NCBI RefSeq assembly: GCF_024722015.1
Contig: NZ_JANQBD010000006.1
Coordinates: 1-64,000, forward strand
Length of the DNA stretch: 64,000 nucleotides
Origin: Paenibacillus radicis (ex Xue et al. 2023)
Lineage (GTDB): Bacteria; Bacillota; Bacilli; Paenibacillales; NBRC-103111
Reading direction: 5' to 3'
A program made the position numbers and the translations under genes. The notes under the pieces are model-generated. The model was given only the letters and a program-made list of their open reading frames with translations. It ran no database searches and was not told where the DNA came from. Shown here piece after piece: positions 1 to 8,756 of this stretch. Positions within the stretch are counted from its first letter, which is position 1, and each line of letters begins with the position of its first letter.

Positions 1-164
1 AAGTTCGAGATATGACGGTTAAGTCCACTGCTCTTCGTCAGTTGCTAACTAATTTTTAAAAATTTTTATGGTTAGGTGTGTTTGAGTTACTCAAAAGTCA
101 GTTTAAAGCTTATTGACATAGTACGCTGATATTATAAGATAGCCTTTATCGAGACCTCTCAATC
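1..164. other. Left-edge non-coding stretch
   Basis: This is downstream of the leftward nif3 stop and has no convincing gene. On the plus strand TTGACA at 113-118 is followed after 16 bases by TAAGAT at 135-140, which resembles a sigma-A promoter. It would fire into the antisense strand of nif3, so it may be chance or belong to an antisense RNA. No clear terminator for nif3 is visible here. Confidence 0.3.
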
Positions 165-1280
165 TCATGCAAAACGGAACGGCTCCGTGTCAATTTGGGA
201 TGCAAATACCGGAGTAGTCGATTTTTTTTGAAGCAGCTTGCTATTCAAATAATCGGCAACACCCTGCTTCATAATTTTTTCAACATTATGCCCCGGGTCA
301 ATCAACGCGATTCCAGCCGCGGCTGCATCCTGCGCCGTATGATAGTCGATGTCGCCTGTAATCAATACATCTGCTCCCGCAAACAAAGCATGGCGCACAT
401 ATCGGCTTCCTGATCCGCCCAGAACAGCTACCTTGCGTATCGAATGCTGGGGGTCCCCCACTACCCTCAACGCAGGCACGCTGTAAGCGGTCTTCACTTG
501 CTCGCATAACTGTTCCAGAGTAACAGGCGCAGGAAGCTTCCCAACCCTTCCTAGACCAAAGGAACGGCCTTTAAGATCAAGTTGGTACAAGTCGTAGGCA
601 ACTTCCTCGTAAGGATGTGCCTTTAGCATGGCTTGAACTACTCTTTTTTCGACACTTTGAGGCACAATCGTCTCCAATCGTATCTCTTGAACCTTCTCCA
701 GCTTGCCCTGCTGTCCAATAAAAGGCTCGCTGCCCTCCTCAGGTACGAATGTTCCCGTCCCTTCGTTATTAAAGCTGCAGTGACTGTACTTCCCGATCCA
801 GCCTGCACCTGCTTGAAACAACGCCTCGCGAACACGCTCTACATGGTCTACCGGTACAAACACGACCAGCTTTTTAAGCTTATCCGTATGTACATCCTCC
901 AAAGGCGATAAGCCGGTTAATCCTAGTGCCTGTGCCATCATATCGTTGACACCGCCCTCCGCCACATCGAGATTGGTATGGGCAATATATACAGCAATAT
1001 CATGTTTAATCAGCTTTTCGTAGAGCCTCCCTGCAGGGGAGTCCGTTTGAAGATGAGCCAGTGGTCTATAAATAATAGCATGATGGGCAATGATCAAATT
1101 AGCACCTAGCCGGATAGCTTCGTCAATGACTTCATCATTTACATCCAGCGCGACCAGCACACCGCTTATTTCCTTATGCAGACTCCCTAACTGCAAGCCA
1201 ATTTTATCATCAGGTACCGCGTAATGTTTAGGAGCCAGCTCCTCCATTAGTTGAATGATGCTTTGTCCTTTTGCAAGCAA
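165..1280 (-). CDS. yqfO: Nif3-like dinuclear metal centre protein (YqfO family)
   Basis: A 371-residue member of the Nif3/YqfO family, which forms toroidal hexamers with a dinuclear metal site; the cellular role is not settled. The metal ligands are visible: the His pair in IIAHHAII (residues 66-67), the TNLD segment near 105, and a late PGHNVEK segment near 332. The central stretch, roughly residues 130-235, corresponds to the PII-like insert found in the long Gram-positive forms, so the length is normal. The start is a TTG with a strong AGGAGG seven bases upstream. It overlaps the 3' end of trmK by 34 bp, so the two are translationally linked, as in Bacillus where trmK and yqfO are neighbours. 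Confidence 0.9.
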   Translation of the reverse strand: MLAKGQSIIQLMEELAPKHYAVPDDKIGLQLGSLHKEISGVLVALDVNDEVIDEAIRLGANLIIAHHAIIYRPLAHLQTDSPAGRLYEKLIKHDIAVYIAHTNLDVAEGGVNDMMAQALGLTGLSPLEDVHTDKLKKLVVFVPVDHVERVREALFQAGAGWIGKYSHCSFNNEGTGTFVPEEGSEPFIGQQGKLEKVQEIRLETIVPQSVEKRVVQAMLKAHPYEEVAYDLYQLDLKGRSFGLGRVGKLPAPVTLEQLCEQVKTAYSVPALRVVGDPQHSIRKVAVLGGSGSRYVRHALFAGADVLITGDIDYHTAQDAAAAGIALIDPGHNVEKIMKQGVADYLNSKLLQKKSTTPVFASQIDTEPFRFA

Positions 1281-2017
1281 GCCAATACCTCCTTGATTTG
1301 CTTTATTTCCGATTCAATTAATTGCTCTTTACTGCGTGTTTCCTGTTGGGAAGAACGGGCCAATTGACCACGAATCATTTCGAGCTTATCAAGCTCAAGC
1401 TTCCATTTATGGAACCAAACGGCTGAAGGCTCTTGAAGAAAATAAGGTCCAAGCTTCAGCTGCAGCTCCTCATTTGCAGTAATCCCTGCACCAAGTATTC
1501 GGCTCTCATACAGCTGGCCATTAGTCAATTCGGTATGCTGAGCAGGTACAGCAGTTAATATCTCATATATTTTACCATCCTCTTCGAGGATTTGCTCTCT
1601 GATGAGAACCCAGCTATGCTCCAATAACCATGTGCGCACGAAGCTTTCGCCCACATTGGGCTGAAGGATCAGCATACTAACTCCTGCAAGCTTATCTTGA
1701 CCCGCTTCCAAGATGGCAGCAATTAATGCACCACCCATGCCAGCTATGGTTATAACATCGACTTCTCCCGGTTGAATTACAGCCAGCCCATCACCGAGCC
1801 TAACATCTATTAATGATCCCAACACTGCATCACGCACCTGCTTGGCAGCTGCCTGATACGGACCAAGATTAACTTCCCCTGCCACAGCCTTGCTAATCTT
1901 CCCCCGCTCAGCCAAATAAGAAGGCAGCAGCGCATGATCGGAGCCAATGTCCGCCATTCGGCTTCCTTCGGGAACTTGTTTAGCTATCATTTCGAGTCTT
2001 TTTGACAATCGCAACAT
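1247..2017 (-). CDS. trmK: tRNA (adenine(22)-N1)-methyltransferase TrmK
   Basis: Predicted SAM-dependent methyltransferase that makes m1A at position 22 of tRNA. The first half is a Rossmann fold: ADIGSDHALLPSYL is the SAM-binding loop, and ITIAGMGG followed by LILQPN is the catalytic signature of the family. The C-terminal third is charged and helical, as in Bacillus YqfN. I start at ATG 2017 because MLRLSKRLE matches the family N-terminus; the open frame runs further upstream only through the preceding gene. The upstream membrane-protein stop lies one base before this ATG, so translation is probably coupled. Confidence 0.92.
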   Translation of the reverse strand: MLRLSKRLEMIAKQVPEGSRMADIGSDHALLPSYLAERGKISKAVAGEVNLGPYQAAAKQVRDAVLGSLIDVRLGDGLAVIQPGEVDVITIAGMGGALIAAILEAGQDKLAGVSMLILQPNVGESFVRTWLLEHSWVLIREQILEEDGKIYEILTAVPAQHTELTNGQLYESRILGAGITANEELQLKLGPYFLQEPSAVWFHKWKLELDKLEMIRGQLARSSQQETRSKEQLIESEIKQIKEVLACLQKDKASFN

Positions 2018-2018
2018 G

Positions 2019-2855
2019 TTAAGCAACCCACTCTGTCCATTTTTTTCGTAAAACAAATAATAAACTGGCTTCGACTAGCAATTTACCTAAAAAAGCTATT
2101 TGTACCGCATCTTCACCATACTGCTCGGCATAAAGCATACCATACAACTCGGGCATAAACCAAACGATACAGCTAAGCATCAGGAACACTGTACCTATTT
2201 GTTTGCTTTTCTCATGAATCATCCAGCCGACCCATCCGAATAAAATACATAACGGCACCCAGCTTAACTCAAGCGTAAGCCAATTAATTGAATCGAGCTG
2301 GTAATGCAGCAGCCAGCCGTAACAAAATACAAGGACTATCCATCCGCACAGCTGGAACAGCAGAAGCCGCGCCAGCAGTCCGGTCAATATCCATACGAGA
2401 CTGCAGAATACCACATATCCAACCACTAGAACAGGTGCATGAACATTATGAAGCCTCATCAAGATGACGCCTATAAAAAGTAAAAATAAGGATGCCATTC
2501 CGAATAAGATTTGTGCACGAACCGGCTCTTTTTTATTTTGCAGACTTCCTATGGTATAACAGCCAAATAAAAAGACGCATGCTATGCCCATTTGCATTGG
2601 TAATTCAAAAGCAGTAAAATTAAGAGCAGCAAAAGAAATAAGAGCAATAACGCCGAAGAAGACAATCCATATTTTCCAGTTACTGTTTTTTATAGACGCA
2701 GGGGATACACCGAGAAATCCGCCTGAGGATGAAGGCTTCTCCGCCGAATTCTCTAAATATATATTTAATAAAAAGTCACAGTAATGTTCCGGCAGCAGCT
2801 TACTTTTACGCCAGTGCTCAATTTCACGTATTAAAATTTTTCTTTTTTCGTCCAT
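2019..2855 (-). CDS. Multi-pass membrane protein of unknown function
   Basis: A 278-residue protein that I do not recognise by name. The first 60 residues are soluble and charged and include a WRKSKLLPEHYCDFLLNIY segment, loosely like the cytosolic head of DUF2157-type membrane proteins. The remainder holds about eight hydrophobic segments rich in Leu, Val, Trp and Phe separated by short loops. No catalytic motif is apparent. The start is an ATG with GAGGTGA 11 bases upstream. It lies between the sigA terminator and trmK, so it probably opens the transcription unit membrane gene-trmK-yqfO. Confidence 0.7.
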   Translation of the reverse strand: MDEKRKILIREIEHWRKSKLLPEHYCDFLLNIYLENSAEKPSSSGGFLGVSPASIKNSNWKIWIVFFGVIALISFAALNFTAFELPMQMGIACVFLFGCYTIGSLQNKKEPVRAQILFGMASLFLLFIGVILMRLHNVHAPVLVVGYVVFCSLVWILTGLLARLLLFQLCGWIVLVFCYGWLLHYQLDSINWLTLELSWVPLCILFGWVGWMIHEKSKQIGTVFLMLSCIVWFMPELYGMLYAEQYGEDAVQIAFLGKLLVEASLLFVLRKKWTEWVA

Positions 2856-2930
2856 ACTTTTCGAATCACCTCATCAACTTTGGCATCAGCTTCCATTTTG
2901 GTCCATCTTATCTTTTTATCGGTTGAGGTG

Positions 2931-2985
2931 AAACAAAAAATTAGACCTCACCGCAGTTGCGCAGCAAGGTCAATGGGTCTAATTT
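2931..2985 (-). terminator. Rho-independent terminator after sigA
   Basis: A perfect 10-bp stem pairs 2938-2947 with 2976-2985. Read leftward it is followed by TTTTTTGTTT. It lies directly past the sigA stop and closes the yaiI-dnaG-sigA unit. Confidence 0.85.
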
Positions 2986-2992
2986 CACAGCT

Positions 2993-4111
2993 TTATTCAA
3001 GGAAATCTTTCAAACGTTTACTGCGGCTTGGATGTCTTAGCTTGCGAAGCGCCTTAGCTTCAATCTGGCGAATCCGCTCCCGGGTAACGCCGAATACTTT
3101 ACCCACTTCCTCAAGCGTACGAGTACGACCATCGTCCAGGCCAAAACGAAGTCGAAGCACGTTCTCCTCGCGTTCGGTGAGTGTATCCAGCACATCCTCC
3201 AGTTGTTCCTTCAACAGCTCGTAAGCTGCGGCATCAGCAGGAGCCAACGCTTCCTGATCCTCGATAAAATCACCCAGATGGGAGTCATCTTCTTCCCCGA
3301 TCGGTGTTTCCAAAGAAACCGGCTCTTGCGCAATTTTCATAATTTCGCGCACTTTGTCTGTGCTTAAGTCCATCTCTTTTGCAATTTCCTCAGGCGTCGG
3401 TTCGCGACCAAGCTCTTGAAGTAATTGACGAGACACTCTGATCAGCTTATTGATAGTTTCTACCATATGAACCGGAATACGGATCGTTCTGGCTTGGTCA
3501 GCAATAGCACGGGTTATCGCTTGGCGAATCCACCATGTCGCATAGGTACTGAACTTAAAGCCCTTATCATGGTCGAACTTTTCAACAGCTTTTATCAAGC
3601 CCATATTGCCTTCCTGGATCAAATCCAAAAACAGCATACCGCGGCCGACATAACGTTTGGCGATACTAACTACCAAGCGAAGATTGGCTTCAGCCAAACG
3701 GCGTTTTGCCTCTTCGTCACCCAATTCAATTCGTTTCGCCAGCCCCACTTCATCCTCTGCCGATAACAGCGGAACTCGGCCAATCTCCTTCAAATACATC
3801 CGAACCGGATCATTAATTTTAATTCCCGGAGGAAGCGACAGATCGTCGTCAAAATTAAAATCATCATGCTCCTGATCGCTAGGTCTATGCTCGTTATCTT
3901 CATCGGATTCATTGCCTACGTCGATGCCTACCTCTGAAAGCTGTTCAAAAAATTCGTCAATTTGTTCAGGATCCTGATCAAAAGGAGCCAGCTTCTCCAT
4001 AATATCTTTGTAGGTTAAAGAAGAACGCTTTTTACCTTGCTCAATCAGTTGTTCCTTTACTTGATCTAACGTCAACTCGGTCTCTATCTCGGAACGTTGA
4101 TCGTTCGCCAT
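2993..4111 (-). CDS. sigA: Primary RNA polymerase sigma factor SigA (RpoD)
   Basis: Housekeeping sigma-70 factor, 372 residues, the usual length in Bacilli. Region 1.1 occupies about the first 65 residues, followed by an acidic linker rich in Asp/Glu. Region 1.2 begins near [16 protein letters not shown]. Region 2 carries [20 protein letters not shown] and the promoter-melting/-10 segment [14 protein letters not shown]. Region 3 holds [13 protein letters not shown]. Region 4 ends in the -35-binding helix-turn-helix [20 protein letters not shown]. The ATG has a GGGAGGAGGGAG SD. It follows dnaG after 48 bp, reproducing the conserved dnaG-sigA macromolecular synthesis arrangement. Confidence 0.99.
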   Translation of the reverse strand: MANDQRSEIETELTLDQVKEQLIEQGKKRSSLTYKDIMEKLAPFDQDPEQIDEFFEQLSEVGIDVGNESDEDNEHRPSDQEHDDFNFDDDLSLPPGIKINDPVRMYLKEIGRVPLLSAEDEVGLAKRIELGDEEAKRRLAEANLRLVVSIAKRYVGRGMLFLDLIQEGNMGLIKAVEKFDHDKGFKFSTYATWWIRQAITRAIADQARTIRIPVHMVETINKLIRVSRQLLQELGREPTPEEIAKEMDLSTDKVREIMKIAQEPVSLETPIGEEDDSHLGDFIEDQEALAPADAAAYELLKEQLEDVLDTLTEREENVLRLRFGLDDGRTRTLEEVGKVFGVTRERIRQIEAKALRKLRHPSRSKRLKDFLE

Positions 4112-4137
4112 ATGCCAACTCCCTCCTCCCTGGATAC

Positions 4138-4169
4138 ATCCTCTTATAGCTATAGCTGCTTAAGAGGAT
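4138..4169 (-). other. Stem-loop spanning the dnaG stop and sigA leader
   Basis: A perfect 9-bp stem pairs ATCCTCTTA at 4138-4146 with TAAGAGGAT at 4161-4169, enclosing a 14-base loop and covering the dnaG stop codon. There is no U-tract, so it is not a standard terminator. It could be an RNA processing or stability element between dnaG and sigA. Confidence 0.45.
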
Positions 4170-5992
4170 TTTAACTGCTTCTCCAGAGACATAATCTCAT
4201 TACCTATTTGTCCAGCCAATGTCAAATCGCCTAAACTTGCGGCCTTAAGCATTTCTTCTCTTTTTAGCTCAATTAGCTGCTGTTGAGGATATTTCTTTAT
4301 TTCCCGGATGTAATCATCAATAACTTGACCATTGACCCCATGAGAATTACCCATCATAGCAATCGAACTTGCCAAACCCTCGAGCTCTTTTTCTTGAAGC
4401 ATGGCAATAAAACTGCTTGCATTCGGCTCATACCCCTGTGCAAAATAAGCGTATAAATAAGCAGCTAGCGCAGCGTGTGCATCCACATTGAATTGATCAC
4501 CCAGCTGCCGCTCTACATATTTCGTAGTATCACGGTCAAACATCATGATAGCCAATAACTGACGCTCAGCATTATGATATGCTTTAAGCAAGGAAGGCGC
4601 ACGTTCCCGCGGTCTCCCATCATTCATAACATTATTCCACGCTTTGTCTTTATTATCCCCGAATTTGTTGTTTTTTTCCGATTGAAGTCTGATTTCGTTC
4701 AGGTCCTGCAAAGCGGCTTCAAATGTTAGCCGAAATTCGGTCGACAATTCCCTCACGTAGTGTTCTCTTTCAACGGGTGATGGAATGTCCGCAATAACTT
4801 TGAGAGCTTGCTGAATGTAGCGAAGCTTATCCCCATCCTCCTGCAGTTTAAAATTTTTGCGAAAGTGAATTAATTTATATTTGATCGACGGTACGGCAGC
4901 TTCAATCACATCCCGTACAAATCGTTCAGAACCGTTAGTTGTAATATACTCATCGGGATCCTGAGAATTTGGAAGCAGCGCAATCTTGACGAGGCATCCT
5001 GCTTTTTCCAAAATCGGGATGCTCTTGTAAGCCGCATTTTGTCCAGCAGAATCACCATCATAAGCAACTATTACTTGATCGGCCTGCTTGCGGATCACTT
5101 CGGCATGCTCCTCAGTTAAAGCAGTGCCCATCGTCGCTACACCATTTATTACCCCAGTTTCCCAAGCTTTAATAACATCCATATACCCTTCGAACAACAC
5201 AATCTGCTGTTTCTTTCGTATTTGTGGCCGGGCCAGATGAATATTGTACAAGCTTCTGCTTTTATGAAAAAGCATTGACTCCGGACTATTCAAATACTTG
5301 GGCTGTGCATCCCCCATGGCTCTTCCGCCAAATGCGATAAGCCGGCCCTTCCAATCATGAATCGGAAAAATAATTCTGTCCCGAAACTTGTCGAAGTAAC
5401 CTTGTCCGTCCTGCCTGACAGAAAGCAGGCCGCCTCTTTCCATTAAAGGTAATGGAAATTGACGTCTTTCTAATAGCTGGGTTAAGGTATCCCAAGGGGC
5501 TGGGGCATAACCAATGCCAAAGGTTTCGATCAGCTTGTCGTTTAACCCGCGTGAGCGTAAATATTGCATAGCCTGTTTCCCTTGCTCGGTATTCTTTAGT
5601 ATATACTGATATAGCTTACCGGTCAGTTCGTAGGCTTCATACAGCTTTGTTTTATCCGGGTTTTGCTGTGAACGGCTATCTGCTGCAGGATCAATACCAA
5701 TATCCAAATTAGCTTCTTGAGCCATTTGGCTGATGGCTTCCGCGAAAGAGTAGCCTTCCATGGCCATTATGAACTGAATCACGCCTCCACCAGCTCCGCA
5801 ACCAAAGCAATGATAGATTTGCTTTTCAGGCGTTACAGTAAAGGACGGCGATTTCTCCGAATGAAAGGGACAAAGCCCCTTCATATAATGCCCCTGCTTG
5901 CTTAAATGGACGTAACGGCCAACCACATCGACAATATCATGATGCTTAAGGACCGCCTCAATAATTTCTTCAGGAATACGTCCGTTACTCAT
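4160..5992 (-). CDS. dnaG: DNA primase DnaG
   Basis: Synthesises RNA primers at the replication fork in partnership with the replicative helicase. Counting from the chosen start, the N-terminal CHC2 zinc site is formed by C41, H44, C62 and C65 (CPFHSEKSPSF...HCFGCG). The TOPRIM core follows, with VLFEGYMDVI and VAYDGDSAGQ. A C-terminal helicase-interaction region fills the last ~150 residues. I use ATG 5992, giving 610 residues, because AAGGTGG sits five bases before it; the frame extends five codons to a TTG without a good SD. It is the middle gene of a yaiI-dnaG-sigA unit. Confidence 0.98.
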   Translation of the reverse strand: MSNGRIPEEIIEAVLKHHDIVDVVGRYVHLSKQGHYMKGLCPFHSEKSPSFTVTPEKQIYHCFGCGAGGGVIQFIMAMEGYSFAEAISQMAQEANLDIGIDPAADSRSQQNPDKTKLYEAYELTGKLYQYILKNTEQGKQAMQYLRSRGLNDKLIETFGIGYAPAPWDTLTQLLERRQFPLPLMERGGLLSVRQDGQGYFDKFRDRIIFPIHDWKGRLIAFGGRAMGDAQPKYLNSPESMLFHKSRSLYNIHLARPQIRKKQQIVLFEGYMDVIKAWETGVINGVATMGTALTEEHAEVIRKQADQVIVAYDGDSAGQNAAYKSIPILEKAGCLVKIALLPNSQDPDEYITTNGSERFVRDVIEAAVPSIKYKLIHFRKNFKLQEDGDKLRYIQQALKVIADIPSPVEREHYVRELSTEFRLTFEAALQDLNEIRLQSEKNNKFGDNKDKAWNNVMNDGRPRERAPSLLKAYHNAERQLLAIMMFDRDTTKYVERQLGDQFNVDAHAALAAYLYAYFAQGYEPNASSFIAMLQEKELEGLASSIAMMGNSHGVNGQVIDDYIREIKKYPQQQLIELKREEMLKAASLGDLTLAGQIGNEIMSLEKQLKSS

Positions 5993-6038
5993 CCTATCCA
6001 CCTTCAATCAAATTAACACGTAATAATATTCGCTATAG

Positions 6039-6494
6039 CTATGAATTATCCTGCAAGCGAAGTAAAACTTTTGTCAAAGTTTGTAGAAAAAACTGTCGAT
6101 CCTCGTCGGTAAACGGTTTAGGTCCTTTGGAATGCTTGCCTCCGCGTCGCTGCTTTGCCTGTTCATGCCTGCGATCGAGTAAAAAATCAATGGTGCGATC
6201 ATTGTAATTTTGGCCGCGATTGGATAGTGCTATCGCTTTCTTGCCAAGAGCAAGTGCGGCCAAGCCAAAGTCCTGTGTTATTAATACGTCGCCGGGAGCA
6301 ATTCGATTCGCTATATACAAATCTGCTGACTGATCCGACCGGTCCACTTGAATGATCTGGACTCCCTCCATTGGAGCAAGCCGATGATCATATGAAGCTA
6401 CCATCATAACTTCAACCTTAAACTGTGCTGCAGCCTTAACGATTTCAGGCTTAACCGGACAAGCGTCAGCATCGACCATAATTTTGAATGGCAT
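6039..6494 (-). CDS. YaiI/YqxD family (DUF188, UPF0178) protein
   Basis: A 151-residue protein with the family signature near the N-terminus, VDADACPVK, and the conserved LITQDFGLAALAL and ALSNRG segments. The fold is thought to be PIN-like, but no reaction is established. The C-terminus is basic (RRHEQAKQRRGGKHSKGPK). The frame is open 55 codons further upstream, but GGTGG before ATG 6494 and the family N-terminus place the start here. In Bacillus the homologue yqxD also lies just before dnaG. The 146 bp upstream are AT-rich and contain a leftward TATAAT at 6585-6590, with no good -35 match. Confidence 0.88.
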   Translation of the reverse strand: MPFKIMVDADACPVKPEIVKAAAQFKVEVMMVASYDHRLAPMEGVQIIQVDRSDQSADLYIANRIAPGDVLITQDFGLAALALGKKAIALSNRGQNYNDRTIDFLLDRRHEQAKQRRGGKHSKGPKPFTDEDRQFFLQTLTKVLLRLQDNS

Positions 6495-6640
6495 CGTAAG
6501 TCCACCGGAATCCTTTTTAAGTACTAAAGTAATAACTGGTTTATAAAGACTGCTTATAAACGTACTTTTAAAACATGCACTAATATTATATACGATGAAG
6601 AAATAAAAAATCCTGCTGAGGTTATGTAAAAAAGCATTAG

Positions 6641-7453
6641 CTATCTTCCGTGATACCAATCGATGATTAAGCTAGCCGTTTCCTCCACAGCCTTGTTCGA
6701 AACATCAATGACTGTGCAGCCTATCCTTTTCATTATCTTATCTGCATATTCAAGCTCCAGATTAATTCTTTCAACATTGGCATACATCGCTGTCTGCGGC
6801 AATCCCAAAGTCTTTAGCCGTTCTGAACGAATCATATTCAGCTTCTCAGGAGTGATGCGAAGACCGATAACCTTCTTATTAGATACGGTAAACAGCTGCT
6901 CGGGCGGCTGAATTTCCGGAACAAGCGGGACGTTGGCCACTTTAAATTTTTTGTGTGCAAGGTACATGGATAGTGGTGTTTTCGACGTTCTTGACACTCC
7001 CACAAGTACAATATCGGCCTGCAGTACTCCCGTAAAATCTCTACCATCGTCATATTTGACAGCGAACTCTACGGCTTCGACCTTCTTGAAATAATCTTCA
7101 TCCAGAGGATGTATCATACCCGGCTGATGGCGGGATTCCTGCTGCAGCTTTTTTTCAAGCGAGCCCAGAATGGGTCCGAGCAAATCAATATACATAAGCT
7201 GATTCCGTATGGACTGCTCAACCAAATAATCCCTAAGCTCCGGAATTACAAGTGTAAAAACGATGATTCCATCCCGTTCCTTGGCAGTTTGAATCAATTT
7301 ATCTATACCCTCGTGATTTTCCAAAAACGGTACGACCCGTACATCAACCTGCTGCGGATAAAATTGAACCGCGGCTGCGCGTACAACAGACTCACCAGTC
7401 TCCCCTGCCGAATCAGAGGCTATGTATATGACCGGATTCTTCCTCTCTGCCAT
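6641..7453 (-). CDS. ppsR: Pyruvate, water/phosphate dikinase regulatory protein (YqfL/PpsR type)
   Basis: Bifunctional Ser/Thr kinase and Pi-dependent phosphorylase of the DUF299 family, which switches PEP synthase or PPDK off and on. The family marks are present: an N-terminal SDSAGETGESVVRAA segment, the P-loop GVSRTSKTPLSMYLA and the C-terminal RIGCTVIDVSNKAVEETA. Length is 270 residues from ATG 7453, which has AGAGGTGAG just upstream; the frame continues 20 codons further without support. The target enzyme cannot be decided here, since no PPDK or PEP synthase gene lies in the window. In Bacillus the partner gene ccpN sits next door; it is not here. Confidence 0.92.
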   Translation of the reverse strand: MAERKNPVIYIASDSAGETGESVVRAAAVQFYPQQVDVRVVPFLENHEGIDKLIQTAKERDGIIVFTLVIPELRDYLVEQSIRNQLMYIDLLGPILGSLEKKLQQESRHQPGMIHPLDEDYFKKVEAVEFAVKYDDGRDFTGVLQADIVLVGVSRTSKTPLSMYLAHKKFKVANVPLVPEIQPPEQLFTVSNKKVIGLRITPEKLNMIRSERLKTLGLPQTAMYANVERINLELEYADKIMKRIGCTVIDVSNKAVEETASLIIDWYHGR

Positions 7454-7530
7454 GAACTCACCTCTTTCTTGAATTGACCATCCCTCAAGGATAAGCGGCT
7501 GCCAGCGAAGCAAAGCCTAACAACTTCGCT

Positions 7531-7578
7531 CAAAAAAAACATCTCGTCCCCAAGCCCGAGTTAGACTAAAGACGAGAG
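7531..7578 (-). terminator. Rho-independent terminator after recO
   Basis: The stem TCTCGTC (7571-7577 read leftward) pairs with GACGAGA (7542-7548) and is followed on the minus strand by TG and eight T residues (7532-7539). It closes the long era-recO unit before ppsR. Confidence 0.8.
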
Positions 7579-7657
7579 TCCATCTTTTATGTTAATAAAA
7601 TATATTACCAAAGGTAAATAAAAATGTCAAAACAATTTTTCTAAGACGCTTTTAAAT

Positions 7658-8404
7658 TTATATGCCATACTTGTCCATTTGATCCAAGAAATTTCTCGAC
7701 TTTAGAACAAGACCTATATGAGTGTCGAAATAGCTCCTCATCAGCTTTTTGAGGCTTTCTTTGGTTTCCGGCTTCACATCTATTTGTCCAAGCCGTCGGA
7801 TATCCATGCGTGCAAACAGCCGGATCAGTTTAAGAGTTCCAGCGGACAGAGGTAAAGCTTGGGGATCCTTAGTTCGGCATCTTTCGCATAAAATGCCTCC
7901 CATACCGGCGCTAAATCGCATTTCTCCACTGCTGCTCCTGCAGGAAACACATTCATCAAGCTCCGGCTGATAACCTGACTGCATCCATATTTTCATTTCA
8001 TAAATGTGTACAATGATTTGCATATCCTTGTCGCTATCAAGTCCTTGGTAGGCGGCCAGCAATTGCTCATACAAAAAAACATTAGCTTCCTGGTCCCCAA
8101 GCATTCGATCCGTTAGCTCCGCTATATAGGAGGCATAGGATGTTTTGTACAGCTCTTCTCTTAGGTGATGATTCGATTCAATAATATCCGCGTGATTTAA
8201 TGTACCTAACTGACCGGATTTAAAAAACAAATAGTCGCCGCAGGTAAATAACTGGGCAACCGATGAGTAACGGCTCTTCACTTTTTTGGCGCCTCTAACA
8301 ATAACGGCGACTTTACCTATCTCTCGAGTGAACAACGTAATAATCTTGTTATTCTCTCCGTAATCCATACTGCGGATGACGATTCCCTGCACTCGGTACT
8401 GCAT
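7658..8404 (-). CDS. recO: DNA repair protein RecO
   Basis: Recombination mediator that loads RecA on SSB-coated DNA and works with RecF/RecR. The N-terminal OB fold shows the family opening YRVQGIVIRSMDYGENNKII. The C-terminal helical part has the four-cysteine zinc site C152, C155, C173 and C176 (CVSC...CERC). At 248 residues the length is typical. The ATG overlaps no neighbour; yqzL ends 27 bp upstream, as in Bacillus where yqzL precedes recO. A strong terminator follows. Confidence 0.96.
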   Translation of the reverse strand: MQYRVQGIVIRSMDYGENNKIITLFTREIGKVAVIVRGAKKVKSRYSSVAQLFTCGDYLFFKSGQLGTLNHADIIESNHHLREELYKTSYASYIAELTDRMLGDQEANVFLYEQLLAAYQGLDSDKDMQIIVHIYEMKIWMQSGYQPELDECVSCRSSSGEMRFSAGMGGILCERCRTKDPQALPLSAGTLKLIRLFARMDIRRLGQIDVKPETKESLKKLMRSYFDTHIGLVLKSRNFLDQMDKYGI

Positions 8405-8431
8405 CGTCAGTTCCCCCCAAGCCTGATAAAG

Positions 8432-8566
8432 CTATTGTAACAAATCTTCCTGATCGTTCTCCTCCTCTGCATCGTCATCAGAAGTCGGATCAGAAATTTC
8501 TTTATAAAGCAGGTAGGCATCCACATCACCGGTTATTGAAAAATACTTCCACGAAAAATCTCTCAT
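8432..8566 (-). CDS. yqzL: YqzL family small protein
   Basis: A 44-residue gene read directly from the DNA. The start is ATG 8566 with GGAGAGGAGA upstream, and the stop is TAG at 8432-8434. The product begins MRDFSWKYFSITGDVDAYLL and ends in an acidic tail (SDDDAEEENDQEDLLQ). The WKYFSxTGxxDAYLLYK core is what I expect of YqzL, a tiny protein encoded between era and recO in bacilli; function unknown. The 190 bp between it and era (8567-8756) hold no further gene that I can see. Confidence 0.82.
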   Translation of the reverse strand: MRDFSWKYFSITGDVDAYLLYKEISDPTSDDDAEEENDQEDLLQ

Positions 8567-8756
8567 GTGTATCAATCTCCTCTCCTACAAGCTTCTGAAG
8601 GAAGCTGCCTCGTAAGCAAAGACTTAAAGCTTAAGAAGTAAAGGGACTTCCGAACAAAGGCTTCTGCTTCAGCAAGACGGAATGATGCCTGTTGATAGAA
8701 ATAGGATGATACTAAAGGCGTGAAAGTATCCTAAGCAATAACTGGCACTGCACTTA

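Noticed and set aside
8567-8756. Possible regulatory RNA between yqzL and era
   Set aside because: Only weak, imperfect arms (such as AGGATGATACT and AGTATCCT) without a T-tract; not enough to call.
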